64,000 bases of DNA, from the NCBI RefSeq assembly GCF_003672135.1, contig NC_039508.1, forward strand, positions 13,465,945 to 13,529,944. The letters are read 5' to 3'. The position numbers were made by a program, and so were the translations under genes. Under the pieces are notes generated by a model, which was not told the origin of the DNA, searched no databases, and was given only the letters and a program-made list of their open reading frames with translations. Shown piece by piece: positions 49,340 through 61,160 of this stretch. Numbering within the stretch: position 1 is the stretch's first letter; every line of letters begins with the position of its first letter. Source of the stretch: Ooceraea biroi (Eukaryota > Arthropoda > Insecta > Hymenoptera > Formicidae).

Positions 49340-51944
49340 TACATAAGAAATATTGCTGTTCTACTTTTAATCTGCATAGAGAGTTCATTTTAACTATCAG
49401 CAACGGTAGATCGTCGGATTATTGATGACGGAAAATTTAGGCGCTTACGCGAATAAAGCCGTAAATAACACGTCGTCGTAAAGGGACCCGTATGTGTCTG
49501 CCGAACACCTTTGTGCTGTCTCTGTCCGCAACAAACTATCATTGCGTCGAGATCATGTGGCGTCTTCCTCTTCGACCCCATCGCGTGGCTGACTAAAACA
49601 CTATTCTCCACTACGGCTGGACGGATAACGCGAGCAAAGCATTCTCAGCGTCGTCTTCCATTTGCCCGATAATTTAACGCAACGTCGGCTCTCCCGTCCG
49701 CGGCACCAGACGCGCATTCGCGTCCCATTTTACATTTTCGATTAGCCGAAACGCGACGCACCCTGTCCGTTCTCTTATTAACGCGTCTCTATATTCCGGC
49801 TGGTGCGGTCAGCCTCTCTCTCTTTCCCTCCGTCTCTTTCTTTCTTTCTCTCCATCGTATAGCCTTTCTCTTTCGCCTCCTATGTCGCGGCTTTCTCTGT
49901 TTCGCCGACTCGCTCTCACCGCCCCGCGTCGCCGACCAGAGCAATAAATTTTCGCGCGCCGACACCGAGCAATATTTCCTTGCCGTTTGTACGCGCCAGT
50001 TCCTCTTTTTGTCGAGGGGCCTCCGTACACGCGGATAAACGCTCCGCGTATTACGGTTAAACGCCGAGAAAAAAGGGCGCACCCGGTACCATTTCAATTT
50101 GCGAAATGGTGCTGCGTTCGCCGTTGCTGTTGCCGATGCTGCCACTACACGCACAAATCTGCATAAGGGCAGAGGCACGTCGCGATGAAAGGGCTAACAC
50201 AAGCTCCCACATATATCGCGGCGTGGAGCTTGCGCTGAAAGGCTCATTACTCGAGAGCTTAGACTCTCTGTTATCCTCGTCTTTCTCTCTGCATCTCGTT
50301 TGTTATCACGTACCAGCTACATGCATGCGGATGCGCGGCCGCACTCGCGAAATATCGTTTCGCGAAAATCACGAGATAATAAGAGACGTTTGAAAGATCG
50401 CAGCTGTCAAGCGGCTAATAAAACGAGAGGTATCGCGCGACAACCGGCGCGCGCGGCATCGAGTTTCCGGAGAGCTTTATTATTCGTACGGACCCGCACG
50501 AGTGCGGAATGTCTCCGCGCACTATGCAGGTACTACCAGCCGTAAAACTTAATCGCCACATCGAATTATGATCAGCTGTTTCTCTCGCTCTCTCTCTTTC
50601 TTTTCCTCTCAACCTGAGACGCGCCGTTAGCGCGGAGCTGTCAGGACGAACGCGAGCCCGCACGAGACGAAACCGTGCATCTCGCAGAAATTTATCATCT
50701 CATTAAATGCATAGTGCTCATCAGCGGTAAAGAAGACAAATTTATACGCAGATGCGCATATCATTTTTTTAACTAATGCCCGCGACGTCGGATTCGCGAA
50801 ACTCACGTCTCTGTCAGACGTTGCGCGCGGGCGCAGCATGGCGGTTATATAGCTCGTGGCGCAAAAACAACGCCGCGTGAGTGGATACCTGTTTCCTGTC
50901 TTCCGCCCGGAGAAAGTCCCGGCGAATTTTTGGCGCTTAACCCGACGGGCAAATAAAAGGACAGAGAGCGAAAGGGAGGGAGGGAACGAGCGGAGAGGAG
51001 AGGAACGAACCCGGCGAGGAATTAGCGGCGACGCGGCGCGGCTCGGAGCGGCGCCTTGCGCAGAGCGCCGTAAATCCTGTTACATCGTGCCGACGAGGCG
51101 AGGAGAGCGGCGCAGGTGTTGCCGAGGTATCCTCGTTATTTATTGATTTACTTAATTCGGCCAAAGAGGACCGTGGGGCCCCTCGGCGTTTGAAGAGAGC
51201 CGGCTCATTTCGTGATTAAAAGACGTTACGGACGCCTCGGCGCAGCATGTGTGTGGCGGCGGGATCCTACCTCCCCCTTCGTATATTTTCGTGCTTAACG
51301 GCTCTCGCCTTTCTCAGTTTATTGCTATTAGACGCGATGAAAAGAAGAAGACGGAGAGGAAGCGACGAGAGACGGGAAGGAGACGACCGATGTGGTGAGC
51401 AGAGAGCTCGCGGCCCGAGAGAAGAAATCGACGCGAGAAATCGTCGAGATCGGGCGGCAGGAAATGGAAAGGAGAGGGGAAAAAAATATAGCCCGAGCGG
51501 TATAGACGAGGTCGTAACTCCGCTAATACGATCGCGCGGATCTGCGAAGGGGAAATGTCCGAGTTTCCAGAATTGCTGGGAGGCCGTGCCGGAATTGCGT
51601 AATTGTCCACGGGGTCTGCGGCCGCTCGCGCGCGAGCGAGAGTAATATCGTACAAATAATTTTCTAATGGCCGCCGCAATTATTTCATTTCTTTCCTTTT
51701 TTTATTTGGCGCATTAACATCAATGTTGCGGGAACGTGAAACGATTTCGAGATTACCACGCGCGCCGTAATTACGCTCATGAGAAAATATCTGTATCGCG
51801 GCGTGTCATCGCCACCAGGGCGGCCGAACGAACGTGCCGGCCGATGCGCGCGCGGGATTAAAAGCGGTCGACGGGCCGGCGCAACATCCGACGACGTAAA
51901 AGAGCGCGCGACCGCCACGGCTGCGCGACGACGCGAGTGGGGCG

Positions 51945-52030
51945 ATCCGATGAAATTAATTAAGTCAATTTTTTCGCCGTCGTAATTACGATTTACAGTC
52001 CCTAATTTCAATTACGTCCCAATTAAGTCG
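51945..52030. promoter_or_regulatory. TAAT-rich homeodomain-type site cluster
   Basis: At least six AATTA/TAATT cores fall within about 85 bases of otherwise GC-rich sequence, including ATTAATTAA, GTAATTAC, CTAATT and CCAATTAAG. Such clusters are typical of homeodomain-bound enhancers; no further evidence of function is visible. Confidence 0.3.
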
Positions 52031-53548
52031 GCCGCGAGCTGGCGACGCCGCGACTCGCTCGCGGGCGCCGCACGGCCATACTTACTTTCCGATCGTCCGG
52101 ATTGTACGTTCACCTCGTTCGCGGAAAGTCGACGAGGGAATTAACGCGCGCCGGATGGTCCGCGGGATATTCCCCTCCCTTCCCCTTTCACGAGGATCTG
52201 ACTCTCTCTCTCTTTCTCTCTCTCTCTCTATGGATCATATCGGCGCGCGTGATTGCGGGCCCCGCCGCTGGTCTACGTCGTAAAAGGGGCCATCGGCGAG
52301 ACCGGTAAACGCCCGGATCTCGGCGTTGCCGTTTTAATGCCAAGAGAGGAGATACTTTTCATATTCCGCTGCTCCACCGGTGCCTGCAGCTCGGCCGAGC
52401 TGGTTGTAATTACCGGGATCGGGGCTGACCGGTGCGCGCAGATTACGATCGGCATGCTGGAATCCTGCGTTCGTTCCCCGCGAGAGATCCCATATTCTCG
52501 CTTTCCTCCGCGCGACCGGTATCGAGGAAACTGATTCTTGTAAAGAATGATCCAGATCGTTCCGTTGTGCATAACTCGCCGTGCGCTTCGCGGTGAACGT
52601 GCGGGTATGAAAAAGTATCGGCATTATCCTCGCGAAAAAACCATTTCCCTGAGAATGTTACGCGGGAACCTGCGAGCATGGTTGATGAAATCACGATATC
52701 ATTCCGAACGCGTACATTTAACGAACCGCGCAAACTTTCTCCCACTTTTACCCCCGAATTACAGGTTCCTTAAATGATGATAAAAAAAGTCGCGCGAGCA
52801 TTGACTTTCGCGGGATTTTCCCACATCCGCTTCCATATTCGCATTATTTCTCCCCTTCTCCCGTGACCGCCGCGCGTACCAGGGGCCCCGAGATATGCGA
52901 GAGGAGATTGAATATGGAAAGTGACGAGAGAAGTATCCGGATACAATGGGAGGGCAGGGCAAGGACCAGCGCGACGGCGAAATACGACGAAATAAAAAGT
53001 ACCGTCCGTCCCGGCTGCGCGGGGTGGCGCGGAAGGGGCGGGAGAAATAGTAGAGCCCCGAGGGACCCATGAGGTGCCCGGCGGGTCCGTCGCTGCAGGG
53101 GGTCTCACACGTACGCGGCAACACACCCAGCCGAAAAACCAACATCGGCGCCGACAAATAACTACCCATATTATCCGATCTTGTAGGCTACCATCTCACC
53201 ACGAGCCCTTTGTGAGAGGCCTGAGCGTTATGTATGACGTTGCGTCGTAGAGGCCCCGGCTCGGCGCGGGCCCCGCGCGGATGCGCCCCGGTGAAATACC
53301 ATTGCCGTCGCCAACACGTTCGACGAGTCACGTTCGTCCTCGCTCTTTCCTCTCTCCGTGTGCTGCTCCTCTCTGCATCCATCTCGCGCGCGAGCTACGG
53401 CGGCTTAGCCACAGACCTGGCTAATTAGTGTGGTAGATATTTTCGATGAAACGCCGCGTATTTAAGCCGCGATTGAACTTCTGCTGGAAACATGGTTCGG
53501 CTACAATTCAATATGAAAAGGTACGAGAGCGAGATTATTGAATATTAA

Positions 53549-53571
53549 GAGAGAGAGAGAGAGAGAGAGAG
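53549..53571. repeat. (GA)n microsatellite
   Basis: A clean dinucleotide run of about 23 bases, 200 bases upstream of the exon candidate at 53770. Confidence 0.9.
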
Positions 53572-53769
53572 GTCATGGCACCTTCAATTCCACGCGTAAT
53601 TGATGTTAGCTTCTCGCTTGAATTTGCGGAGATTAATCTACGAGCTTATTGCGTAGTGTATCAGATGCTTTTTTATAATGTACTGATGTATGTCATTAAT
53701 ATATTTGCATGAAAAGTTGTTAGACGAGGACCCTTAAAGCTCCTCGAAAGAGCTCGAGGCACAATCGGA

Positions 53770-53862
53770 ATGCCTCTCGAGGCCGGCAACAAACCCAAAG
53801 CGTTCGCACTCGCGGCACCTGATTATAAATCAGGGCAAATTGATCGCAAATCAGTGACGGCG
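53770..53862 (+). CDS. Candidate first coding exon, unknown protein
   Basis: An ATG at 53770 opens 31 codons ending exactly at a consensus donor, ACGGCG/GTGAGT, in phase 0. The encoded peptide begins MPLEAGNKPKAF and about 40% of codons begin with G, a pattern typical of real exons. Without splicing the frame would stop at 53995-53997. An octamer site lies about 60 bases upstream. No domain is recognised. It could join the phase-0 block at 55168-55395, giving a 107-codon open run, or be one of several alternative first exons. A chance open frame remains quite possible. Confidence 0.25.
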
Positions 53863-54035
53863 GTGAGTTCCTCCCACGCGATTCAGTTGAGAATGAAAAG
53901 GCTGCCCTTCTTGCACCAGTATATGCTGGTATATACAGAATATACAGAAGGACCCTCGTATTACAATCTTACGATGTGGGATTCTATTTCATACTAGTCG
54001 CGAATTTAGGAGAACTATAAGACAATCAATTAGAA

Positions 54036-54058
54036 TTTATTTATTTATTTATTTATTA
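54036..54058. repeat. (TTTA)n microsatellite with flanking direct repeat
   Basis: Five TTTA units are flanked on both sides by the same 11 bases, AATCAATTAGA (54024-54034 and 54064-54074). Confidence 0.85.
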
Positions 54059-55021
54059 GAATTAATCAATTAGAGAGAAAAATTTGGTGGAGTTAAGAAA
54101 AATTGATAACTTATACTGAGCACCGTTTTTCACGTAAGAAACATCCAAGCGGCCTATATCCAGGACGAAAGACCAATTACGCGCGGGCGTTGGACCCGAT
54201 GCACGCACACGCGGTATCACCGCGACGCGCTCGCCCGACTCGTTGTAACCGGTGGGCCCTCTTACGCACTGTGGGTCCCTTTTAAAAGACTGCACCTTAA
54301 GGCGACGGCGGTGGCGACGACGGCGGCGGCGTCGGTGCTCACAAACGCGCCGACAAACGCTGTCTCGCTAGAAACTTCTCCGACCACTACCGCTCTACAC
54401 CTTTACCTCTCTACATGTTCCCCCCTACCACCCTCGGCACACACGCACGCACGATCGCGTATGCGGCCTGTTCGCCATGTGATGGTCCCCCGTTTGGGTT
54501 ATCGAGTGGTCCCCACTCGCGACGACCAGGTGCTAATCAAGATCGTTGAAAGAAGGCTAGCCGTGAGAGCTGCCGCGTCCTCGTGGCCGGTGGATTCGGA
54601 CTGCTTTCGGAGAATAAAAATCGATTGCTACCGTTGTGAACAGCAGAAGTCGATAAAGCTTATCGTTACAGAGGAGTATGACTTTTCATTAGAATTATTT
54701 AGCTCTTGCGAGAGAGAAGTAGACTCCTCTTCGAGGGACAGAAAGGAGGACCAAAGTTCTCAATTCCGGTAGCTCAGTGGCGTCGTTCGCGACGACCGAA
54801 CTCGTCGCCTTAGAAACGCAGAAAGAAACGCGAAAAAATCCGCGGAACGTCAGGGGAATGGGTGAGGGGAGTGCGCAAGGAAAAAAAATGACGAAAAATG
54901 CCAACTTCTCACCGCGGTCGGCGACAAAGGGCTGCTGCACGGTTGCCGCGAAAGATAAATCTCTTCGTCTCCGTTTCTCCGTTCCCCGCCGTCTCTCCGT
55001 GTATTCCTCTTCCTCCTCGGG

Positions 55022-55044
55022 CGCTCGCTCGCTCGCTCGCTCGC
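55022..55044. repeat. (CTCG)n microsatellite
   Basis: A tetranucleotide GCTC run of more than five units inside a GC-rich region where most frames on both strands are open. Confidence 0.85.
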
Positions 55045-55167
55045 CGCTCCCGCGAATCTCCTCTGGGTGTTCCTCCACAACCGGGATCGAAGTCGAACTC
55101 CCTTCTGGCATGGACACAGCCGGACACACCGTGCTCTCCCTCTCGGTTCTCTCATTTACACTAGCAG

Positions 55168-55395
55168 CGGGAGGATTTACTGGCCGCAGAATACAATGCG
55201 GACCTGTCCGTGTCCATCCACCGAGACCGGGAGCCGTCCTCTAGTCGTGTACCTCTTCGCCGTGGCTATACATATCCGCCCTCTGCGGCACATCGCGGCA
55301 CGGGAAAGACGAAGGAGAACGACGACGAGGAGGAAGGAGCGGAGGGACAGAGAGGGAATGGGATCGGGCTCTCGGAGTATTTTGCGCCTGGCCGA
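55168..55395 (+). CDS. Candidate phase-0 internal exon or leader exon
   Basis: The block is bounded by a pyrimidine-rich acceptor (TTTACACTAGCAG, to 55167) and a donor, GGCCGA/GTAAGT. It spans 228 bases, exactly 76 codons, open in the frame beginning REDLLAAEYNADL. About 42% of codons start with G. A second plus frame and the minus strand are also open, which weakens the case. If spliced to the acceptor at 55688, this frame would stop after ten codons, so in that transcript it would be untranslated. No domain is recognised. Confidence 0.2.
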
Positions 55396-55687
55396 GTAAG
55401 TTCTGCGCGAGTGCTACTCGTGCGAAGGGAGTCGCAAAACAGATGGTCGCGGTGAGCGTCTTGAAGATGCGCTTCTGAAACCTTCCGAACAGCTCCCGTA
55501 ATTTCTAAGCAGTAGAAGGGACCATCTAGATTGCTCGACATGCCATTCTGATGCGCGCGTAAAAGGGAAAACGTAAGGAAGATTTTTCGCGCGTACCAAA
55601 ATTGTATCCTTACGTGCATCACGAAGCATCACGAAGGCTCACTCTATACTTATCGCGTATGAGTGTGTTTCTCTTGTAACTTTTCAG

Positions 55688-55866
55688 CGGAGGCAAGCTG
55701 TCAATAATGCTGAACCATGATGTTTCATGAGGAAAACGACGACTTTTCACAGCAGCCGCGATATTCCGATCGCCGAGCCGTGAAGGAGCTTCGGTGTAAA
55801 CTGGTTCGCGTCGAGAGAAGAGGAATTCGAGAGCCAGTCTGCTACGTAGAGCCGATGCATAGAACG
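55688..55866 (+). CDS. Candidate exon with start codon, unknown protein
   Basis: An acceptor (CTTGTAACTTTTCAG, to 55687) is followed by 29 bases with stops in all frames, then ATG ATG at 55717 with A at position -3. From there 50 codons run exactly to a donor, AGAACG/GTGAGC, in phase 0. The peptide starts MMFHEENDDFSQQPRY and continues charged and hydrophilic (Arg, Glu, Val, Tyr) with no signal peptide or membrane segment. About a third of codons start with G. Unspliced, the frame ends a few codons later (TGA at 55888-55890). The acceptor implies an upstream untranslated exon, for which the block ending at 55395 is a candidate. Unrecognised protein; a short stand-alone 57-codon gene is the alternative. 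Confidence 0.3.
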
Positions 55867-55986
55867 GTGAGCGATGTAGGAGAAACGTGATACCGACAGC
55901 GTCAATAATTAATACGCTCCGATATGAGTTTCCGCCGAACGGATCGTTCGTTCAGTCCGGTCGAATGGCGAAGCCTTGATTTCTCG

Positions 55987-56158
55987 GATCGATGATCATC
56001 CTCGGTCGTCTTCGCGGATGTCAGACGTGCCGACGTGTACCTAACGAAGGCGACGCGATTCGAGAGAGCCGCGCACACGTGGCCGACATCAGAGACCCAA
56101 GCCGACGACGAGTCACTTTGCATAGCTTAGAGTCGTGACACCTACCAGTGTCAATTAA
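55987..56158 (+). repeat. Diverged duplicated block, copy 1
   Basis: Ordered shared segments with 57803-57943: GATCGATGATCATC, then a stretch containing CAGAGA and AAGCCGAC, then a 45-bp core (56114-56158) beginning CACTTTGCATAG and ending GTGTCAATTAA. The core is identical to its partner at 38 of 45 positions with no gaps. It includes an inverted repeat, TGACAC/GTGTCA. Confidence 0.65.
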
Positions 56159-56641
56159 GCACGGTCGTTGAAAGTGCAGACAGTGTTCTTCATCGGGGAT
56201 AAAACGGTGGAAATTTCTCGAGTATCTTGGGAACGGTGCTATTTAAGGAACGAGTATTGTAAGTCAATAATTCCGATATATTTCTCAAAGTCGCAAGTTT
56301 AGCGTGTAGTTCTGAGACATAAATTATCCCATTCCGCTTCCTCTTCCTCTTTCGAACAAAGTCTCGCCGTGATATATGCTTCGCAATATCAATTTGTTTT
56401 AATAATATTAACGGTTGTTTTTTCAATATCGGTTATATCGACGGCTGTGTCATTAAACTGTGTCTCGATTAGAAGTCACGTAGAGATTGTCACTACGCTT
56501 CTTGATTTACGCAAATTAGTGATCACCTTCAGTAGGTTTCACATCTTTTAAATCACATAAAATATTTACAGTGTTTCCGTATCGCTGGAGCGAGTTGAAG
56601 CACGATTGGGACTAATTAGATTCATTATGGCGTTCTCTATA

Positions 56642-57262
56642 CAGGGTGTCCCGGGTTTTAACCGACAAACTGCGGGAGCATATTCTACTAGTGGAAATAA
56701 GAAAAAATTCTTATATCGAGTTTGCTTAGAAATGCTTTATTACAAAGTTATAAACCAATATTGAAAAGAAATATGAGATAAGTAACAACGGATTACGTAA
56801 TTGCAAATGGGTATTACTAAACACAGAACTATCTGGTACTCTCCTGTTAGGAAATCTACGTTGATACTCTCGTACGGCAGCTCGTGCATTTCCGTCACAG
56901 AATCCGTACACGAAATGAATATCAGTGTATTCCTCATTTGAAAACACTTTTGGCATTCTGATAGTAATTGCTAGTTGACACGACGATTGAAATCTAACAG
57001 CTACTGTTGTGAAAGTAACAATCATACTGAATCGTTTCAACATAGTGAACATGAATACATGTGAATACACGTAACATAAACATCTTCGACCTTCCAAATT
57101 CTACACTATGTTCCGTTGTTACTTATCTCATATTTCTTTTCAATATTGGTTTATAACTTTGTAATAAAGCATTTCTAAGCAAACTCGATATAAGAATTTT
57201 TTCTTATTTCCACTAGTAGAATATGCTCCCGCAGTTTGTCGGTTAAAACCCGGGACACCCTG
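56642..57262. mobile_element. Foldback DNA transposon derived from a DUF4817-transposase element
   Basis: A 621-bp element flanked by TA (56640-56641 and 57263-57264), beginning CAGGGTGTCCCGGG and ending with its complement. The arms are 151 bp each (56642-56792 and 57112-57262), and I read them as identical, so the element or its last gene conversion is recent. The 319-bp core holds a coding remnant on the minus strand. The ends match the broad class of TA-inserting insect elements whose transposases carry an N-terminal DUF4817 helix-turn-helix (family knowledge). The catalytic part is missing. Confidence 0.9.
56726..56956 (-). pseudogene. Transposase N-terminal remnant with DUF4817 helix-turn-helix
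   Basis: From an ATG at 56956 the frame begins MPKVFSNEEYTDIHFVYGF and continues with NARAAVREYQRRFPNRRVP, the signature of the DUF4817 DNA-binding domain at the start of many insect transposases. Similarity ends near 56798 (FSNTHLQL). The frame then runs into the inverted arm, gives hydrophobic nonsense and stops at 56726. No DDE/D catalytic region is present. This is the scar of an internal deletion of a full element, not a functional gene. Confidence 0.85.
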
Positions 57263-57802
57263 TATAAGCATGTAGGGAAGAGTGTATAATTCGATTTAAT
57301 TAAGTATTAATAACTAATCTCGTCACAAGATCAGAACTTCTTAATTTGTTTTGTATACATTTAGCCTTCGAGTGTGATTTCTACACTTTTGGGTGAAGTA
57401 CTCTTATATCGCCGAAGGAATAATCAATAATCTTCCTTAAAAGTGAAATTGACAAAATTTAATCCGGATAATTGTTAAAGTTATTGCTTTTATTAAATTT
57501 TACTTTCTTGTATTTACTTTGTTGTTCCACATCTTAAAATTGTATTGTATAACACTTTAAAATTACGTGGAACCTACAGGAATAAATTATATCACTCTGC
57601 TGCATGGTAACATGATTTTATTTTTAATAAATAACCGATGCTCATAGTTTCTCGATATATATAGTTTCATTCTAGACTATTAAATATTAATAACGTTGAC
57701 AGAAGAGCATGTCGTTAAAATTAAATAAAATTAATCAGATTCTTCACGTTGCCAGAATTACCTATGCACAGGCATCGCAGCAGCACACCCGTCGAGTTCC
57801 AC

Positions 57803-57943
57803 GATCGATAATCATCTTCGACAGGTCGGCTATCTTGGCGGTACTGAGGATCGCTGAATCGCTCAGCTCGTCGAAGGCTTCAGAGAACGAAAGCCGACCA
57901 CTTTGCATAGTTTAGTGCGGCGACACCTCCCGGTGTCAATTAA
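57803..57943 (+). repeat. Diverged duplicated block, copy 2
   Basis: The partner of 55987-56158 with the same order: GATCGATAATCATC, CAGAGA and AAGCCGAC, and the 45-bp core at 57899-57943. The core keeps the same internal spacing; the upstream part is about 30 bases shorter. The foldback transposon lies between the two copies. Confidence 0.65.
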
Positions 57944-60900
57944 ATCCTCGTCGCTATCGGGCTGCCAAGCGGACCGCGCGCGGCATGGCTTTTCGAGACT
58001 TGGAGGATTCTAATTTCGTCGAGAACACGGACCTCGTCCCGCAGGCTTGAACCCGCAATGCCGGATCGTGTCCGTTCGCCGATCAAAGGGGACCATCGTG
58101 CATTCCAATTGCTTCCTAATCTGCGTCGTCCCGCAGGAAGTCGAAACCCCTCGAGATTCGAGTTCGCATGGTCCTTGCCTCGGGATTTCTTCATCTGCTT
58201 TCGCGAACTTGGCGCTTAATTGATATTGCCTCAAAAAATTCGCATTACGCAGAAAGTGAAAATATCAGATGCACGGTAGGCATTGTCATAGCGATTGACT
58301 ATCAAAATATAAGAATCAAATATTCGCGTGCCTGTGAATTTTTTTTCTGAAAATATAATAATAACGGATAGCTGCGATTCAGGTGGTAAAATATATCTAA
58401 GTTATTTTGATAGTTATTTCGATTGCGAAAATGCACGGGTCTGAGACCCTTTGACACGTGTTGCTGGAAGGGTCAAGAATTACGCGTTTGCAAAAATTCT
58501 CGGTTTCTATTCCTCGCATCGCTTTCGTGGAAAAAGAGCTCGAGTGAGAAGCTAGACGAGATACCGGGTCCTCTCTACAGGAAGCCCCGAGGTACCGGGC
58601 GAACCAATTTGTATGCTGATGGCTATCTCCGTGGAGAATAATTTATAAACGATATTAAACCGAGCTCTTTTAGCGGAACACGCTACACGCTTGGTACCAA
58701 CCAACTCCTCTACCTTCCCTCGCTGTGGCCCTCGTCCCTTGCTCTGCTCAATCGTAGATCATAGGCGCGTAGTAAGGCTTTAAATTTATAGTTCAGTAAT
58801 GCAATCTGTCATCGATGTACAATGATAGCGCAGCTACAAAAATAACGTTATGGAGATCTAAATGCATCTTCATTGAAAAGCAATAAGCAATCAAGTTCGC
58901 GATAAGTTCAGCAAGCGGTTGTGTTTGATCGAAATCGTCTCTCACGAAGCACGTTATAAAGAAAATCGAAATTCAGTATTCGCGTCACATGTCAGCCACG
59001 CGTGATGCTTCTGTGACCTGGGTTTTAATGAACGATTTATTGAATGGAATTTAATGAGAGCAATTTCATGATATAATGAAACGTCCCGGAGAACGGTAGC
59101 AAAGGCACGCAATAATTAAGAGATCCTTACTCGTCTGTGGAAGTTAATTGTCCAGTCTATAATTCTTGTATAAACTCATCCGTCTTATCGCGTGTAACTT
59201 GTTATTGCGACAAACATGCGTTATGATCCTATAAAATGCAATATCCAACATCGTGAATCAACTTATTATTATAATACAGTCATTCGCATTCGCGTTTGGT
59301 TCGCTGACAGGCGACTTTCCTCGCTACGTGGTTTAGCATATCGCGACATGAAAGTCTCTTCGATTCCGTTCTGAAATAAAGTCACCGCCGCCTGCCACAA
59401 TCGTCCTTTTTGTCTCCTCCTTCTCCTCCTCTAATTTTGCCTTTCTTACATTTATATTAATTTACTTGTCGTTCTGCGAAAGAGCTTACGCGTCACGAAA
59501 GCTGCCGCAAAACGCAAACATTCTAAATTGCAGGGATAATCGGGGAACCATGAATGCCTCGACTTCTGATAACAACATCGGGGCAAATATACTCTTGGTA
59601 AAAAAAAGGAACCTTTCTTCGAAACCGAGTTTATACATACAGTAATTAAGTATATATGTACACACATACACAATGTTTAAAGTTATCTGAAGAAGAAATA
59701 CTATAAATACTAATTTAAACCAAATTCGACACTTTCTCGCTTTTAGCCTGTTTAGTCTGATCTGCATTGATACTCACTTGGTACCCCTTCTAGTCTATTT
59801 GGCGGGCATTTTGTCGCTGAAAACTGTATAATTAATCACGTATAAACTGCGAAATAACGTCGCAGATGTATACAAAAGCGACAGCAGTTTGAGTTAAAAT
59901 GTGGCGAAACTTATGTACGGCTGACTAATTAGCTATGTAATGCCCTGAATTGTCTCACCGCAAGGAATCGTGGTCTGTTTGTCTTAAAAAAGGCCGTATC
60001 CATTAGCTTTTTATCTACGCAATCATCGGAATTTGCCTCCGCACCGCGAGACGATACGGAAATGCGAATTTATCGACGAATTTACTCTGGAATTTAAAAA
60101 AAAAGAGAGAAACGTTAATTACTCCGATATTTCATCAATTTGCACGTTCCCGGAGTACACTCTCGTGCAACATATTATCACGAGTGTGACATAACTTGTC
60201 TTAAAAATCAAGGAATATTTAAATTGTAGCATCATGTAAAGCATCATCGCGAATGTTTCTAGGAATTAATTAATAAGAGTAAGAATACATATCTAACATA
60301 CCAGGCTTTTTCAAATCTTACTTTGCTTTCTCAACCGATTCTGAAACGTTCGGTGGTCTTGACGCTTCCATTACTTTATTTTGCGATGGAAAGAGGAGCG
60401 CGTGTCGTATCTTCACACTGGCAAACCGTAATTACTACAATCGCCGGGCCGATCGGCCGAAAGATTAAAATTCCTGCGCCACCGATGCGCCTTCCTGCGC
60501 GCTTATCTTCCGGCAAAAAGGAAACGGTTTCTTTCATTAAAGAGGCGGCGGAATCAAAAGTTTCTTCGTTATAAAACGCGTATCGGTCGACTGGCTGCGC
60601 GGCGTATATTCCACGACCGCGTTCGGAATCTGTTTAATACGAATCATTATCATTCATAGTAACCCCAGTGAGCGATTTCCCAATACGATAGAGCGAGATC
60701 ATTTTTTCCGGCTTACTTGCCTGGTATTAAAATTAGTTGATGGGATTATTAGCGGGCATTAAAAATTAAAATTATGACGAGGAGAAAATTAACAAGCGCA
60801 ACGCTGACGATCTCCAACGACGCGATTGACGTGCGGACGACATTCTTTAAGTCTTAAAGTTTAAGTTTATCTCTTAAAGTTTAAGAGGTAATGTTGCAGC

Positions 60901-61135
60901 TCTATCCGCATAATACAATCTAATCGTGCAACGGTAAATTCGTGGTGCGTTACGTTTGTTTATCCGCAATCACGCGCGGATTATCGGTCATTTGATGTTA
61001 ACGCTGGAAACATCGTACACGTGATATGCAAATTATTCGCGTGCTTCTTGCATCTCGTAAAATCGCGCGCCATGTAAGGTGGAATGTGAGAGAAATGAGA
61101 GTATACACAGAGTGTATTCTTGTATTTTTAAATTA

Positions 61136-61160
61136 ATATATATATATATATATATGTATA
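61136..61160. repeat. (TA)n microsatellite
   Basis: An alternating AT run of about 20 bases ending in TGTATA, in AT-rich sequence. Confidence 0.85.

Larger units (their letters stand above)
49342..53769. other. GC-rich stretch, no supported gene
   Basis: High GC and CpG give overlapping open frames on both strands (for example 51247-51645 plus and 51314-51679 minus), none with a domain. CT tracts lie at 49805-49935, 50570-50610 and 52200-52230. A TAAT-rich cluster lies at 51950-52030. A (GA)n microsatellite lies at 53549-53571. A consensus octamer, ATTTGCAT, is at 53703-53710, about 60 bases before the exon candidate at 53770. Confidence 0.45.

Noticed and set aside
54770..54850. tRNA-like A box (GGTAGCTCAGTGG)
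   Set aside because: No matching B box (GGTTCRANYCC) at the right distance and no acceptor-stem pairing.
58020..58100. B-box-like GGGTTCAAGCCTG on the minus strand
   Set aside because: The flanking bases do not form a T-arm stem, and no A box or cloverleaf is seen.
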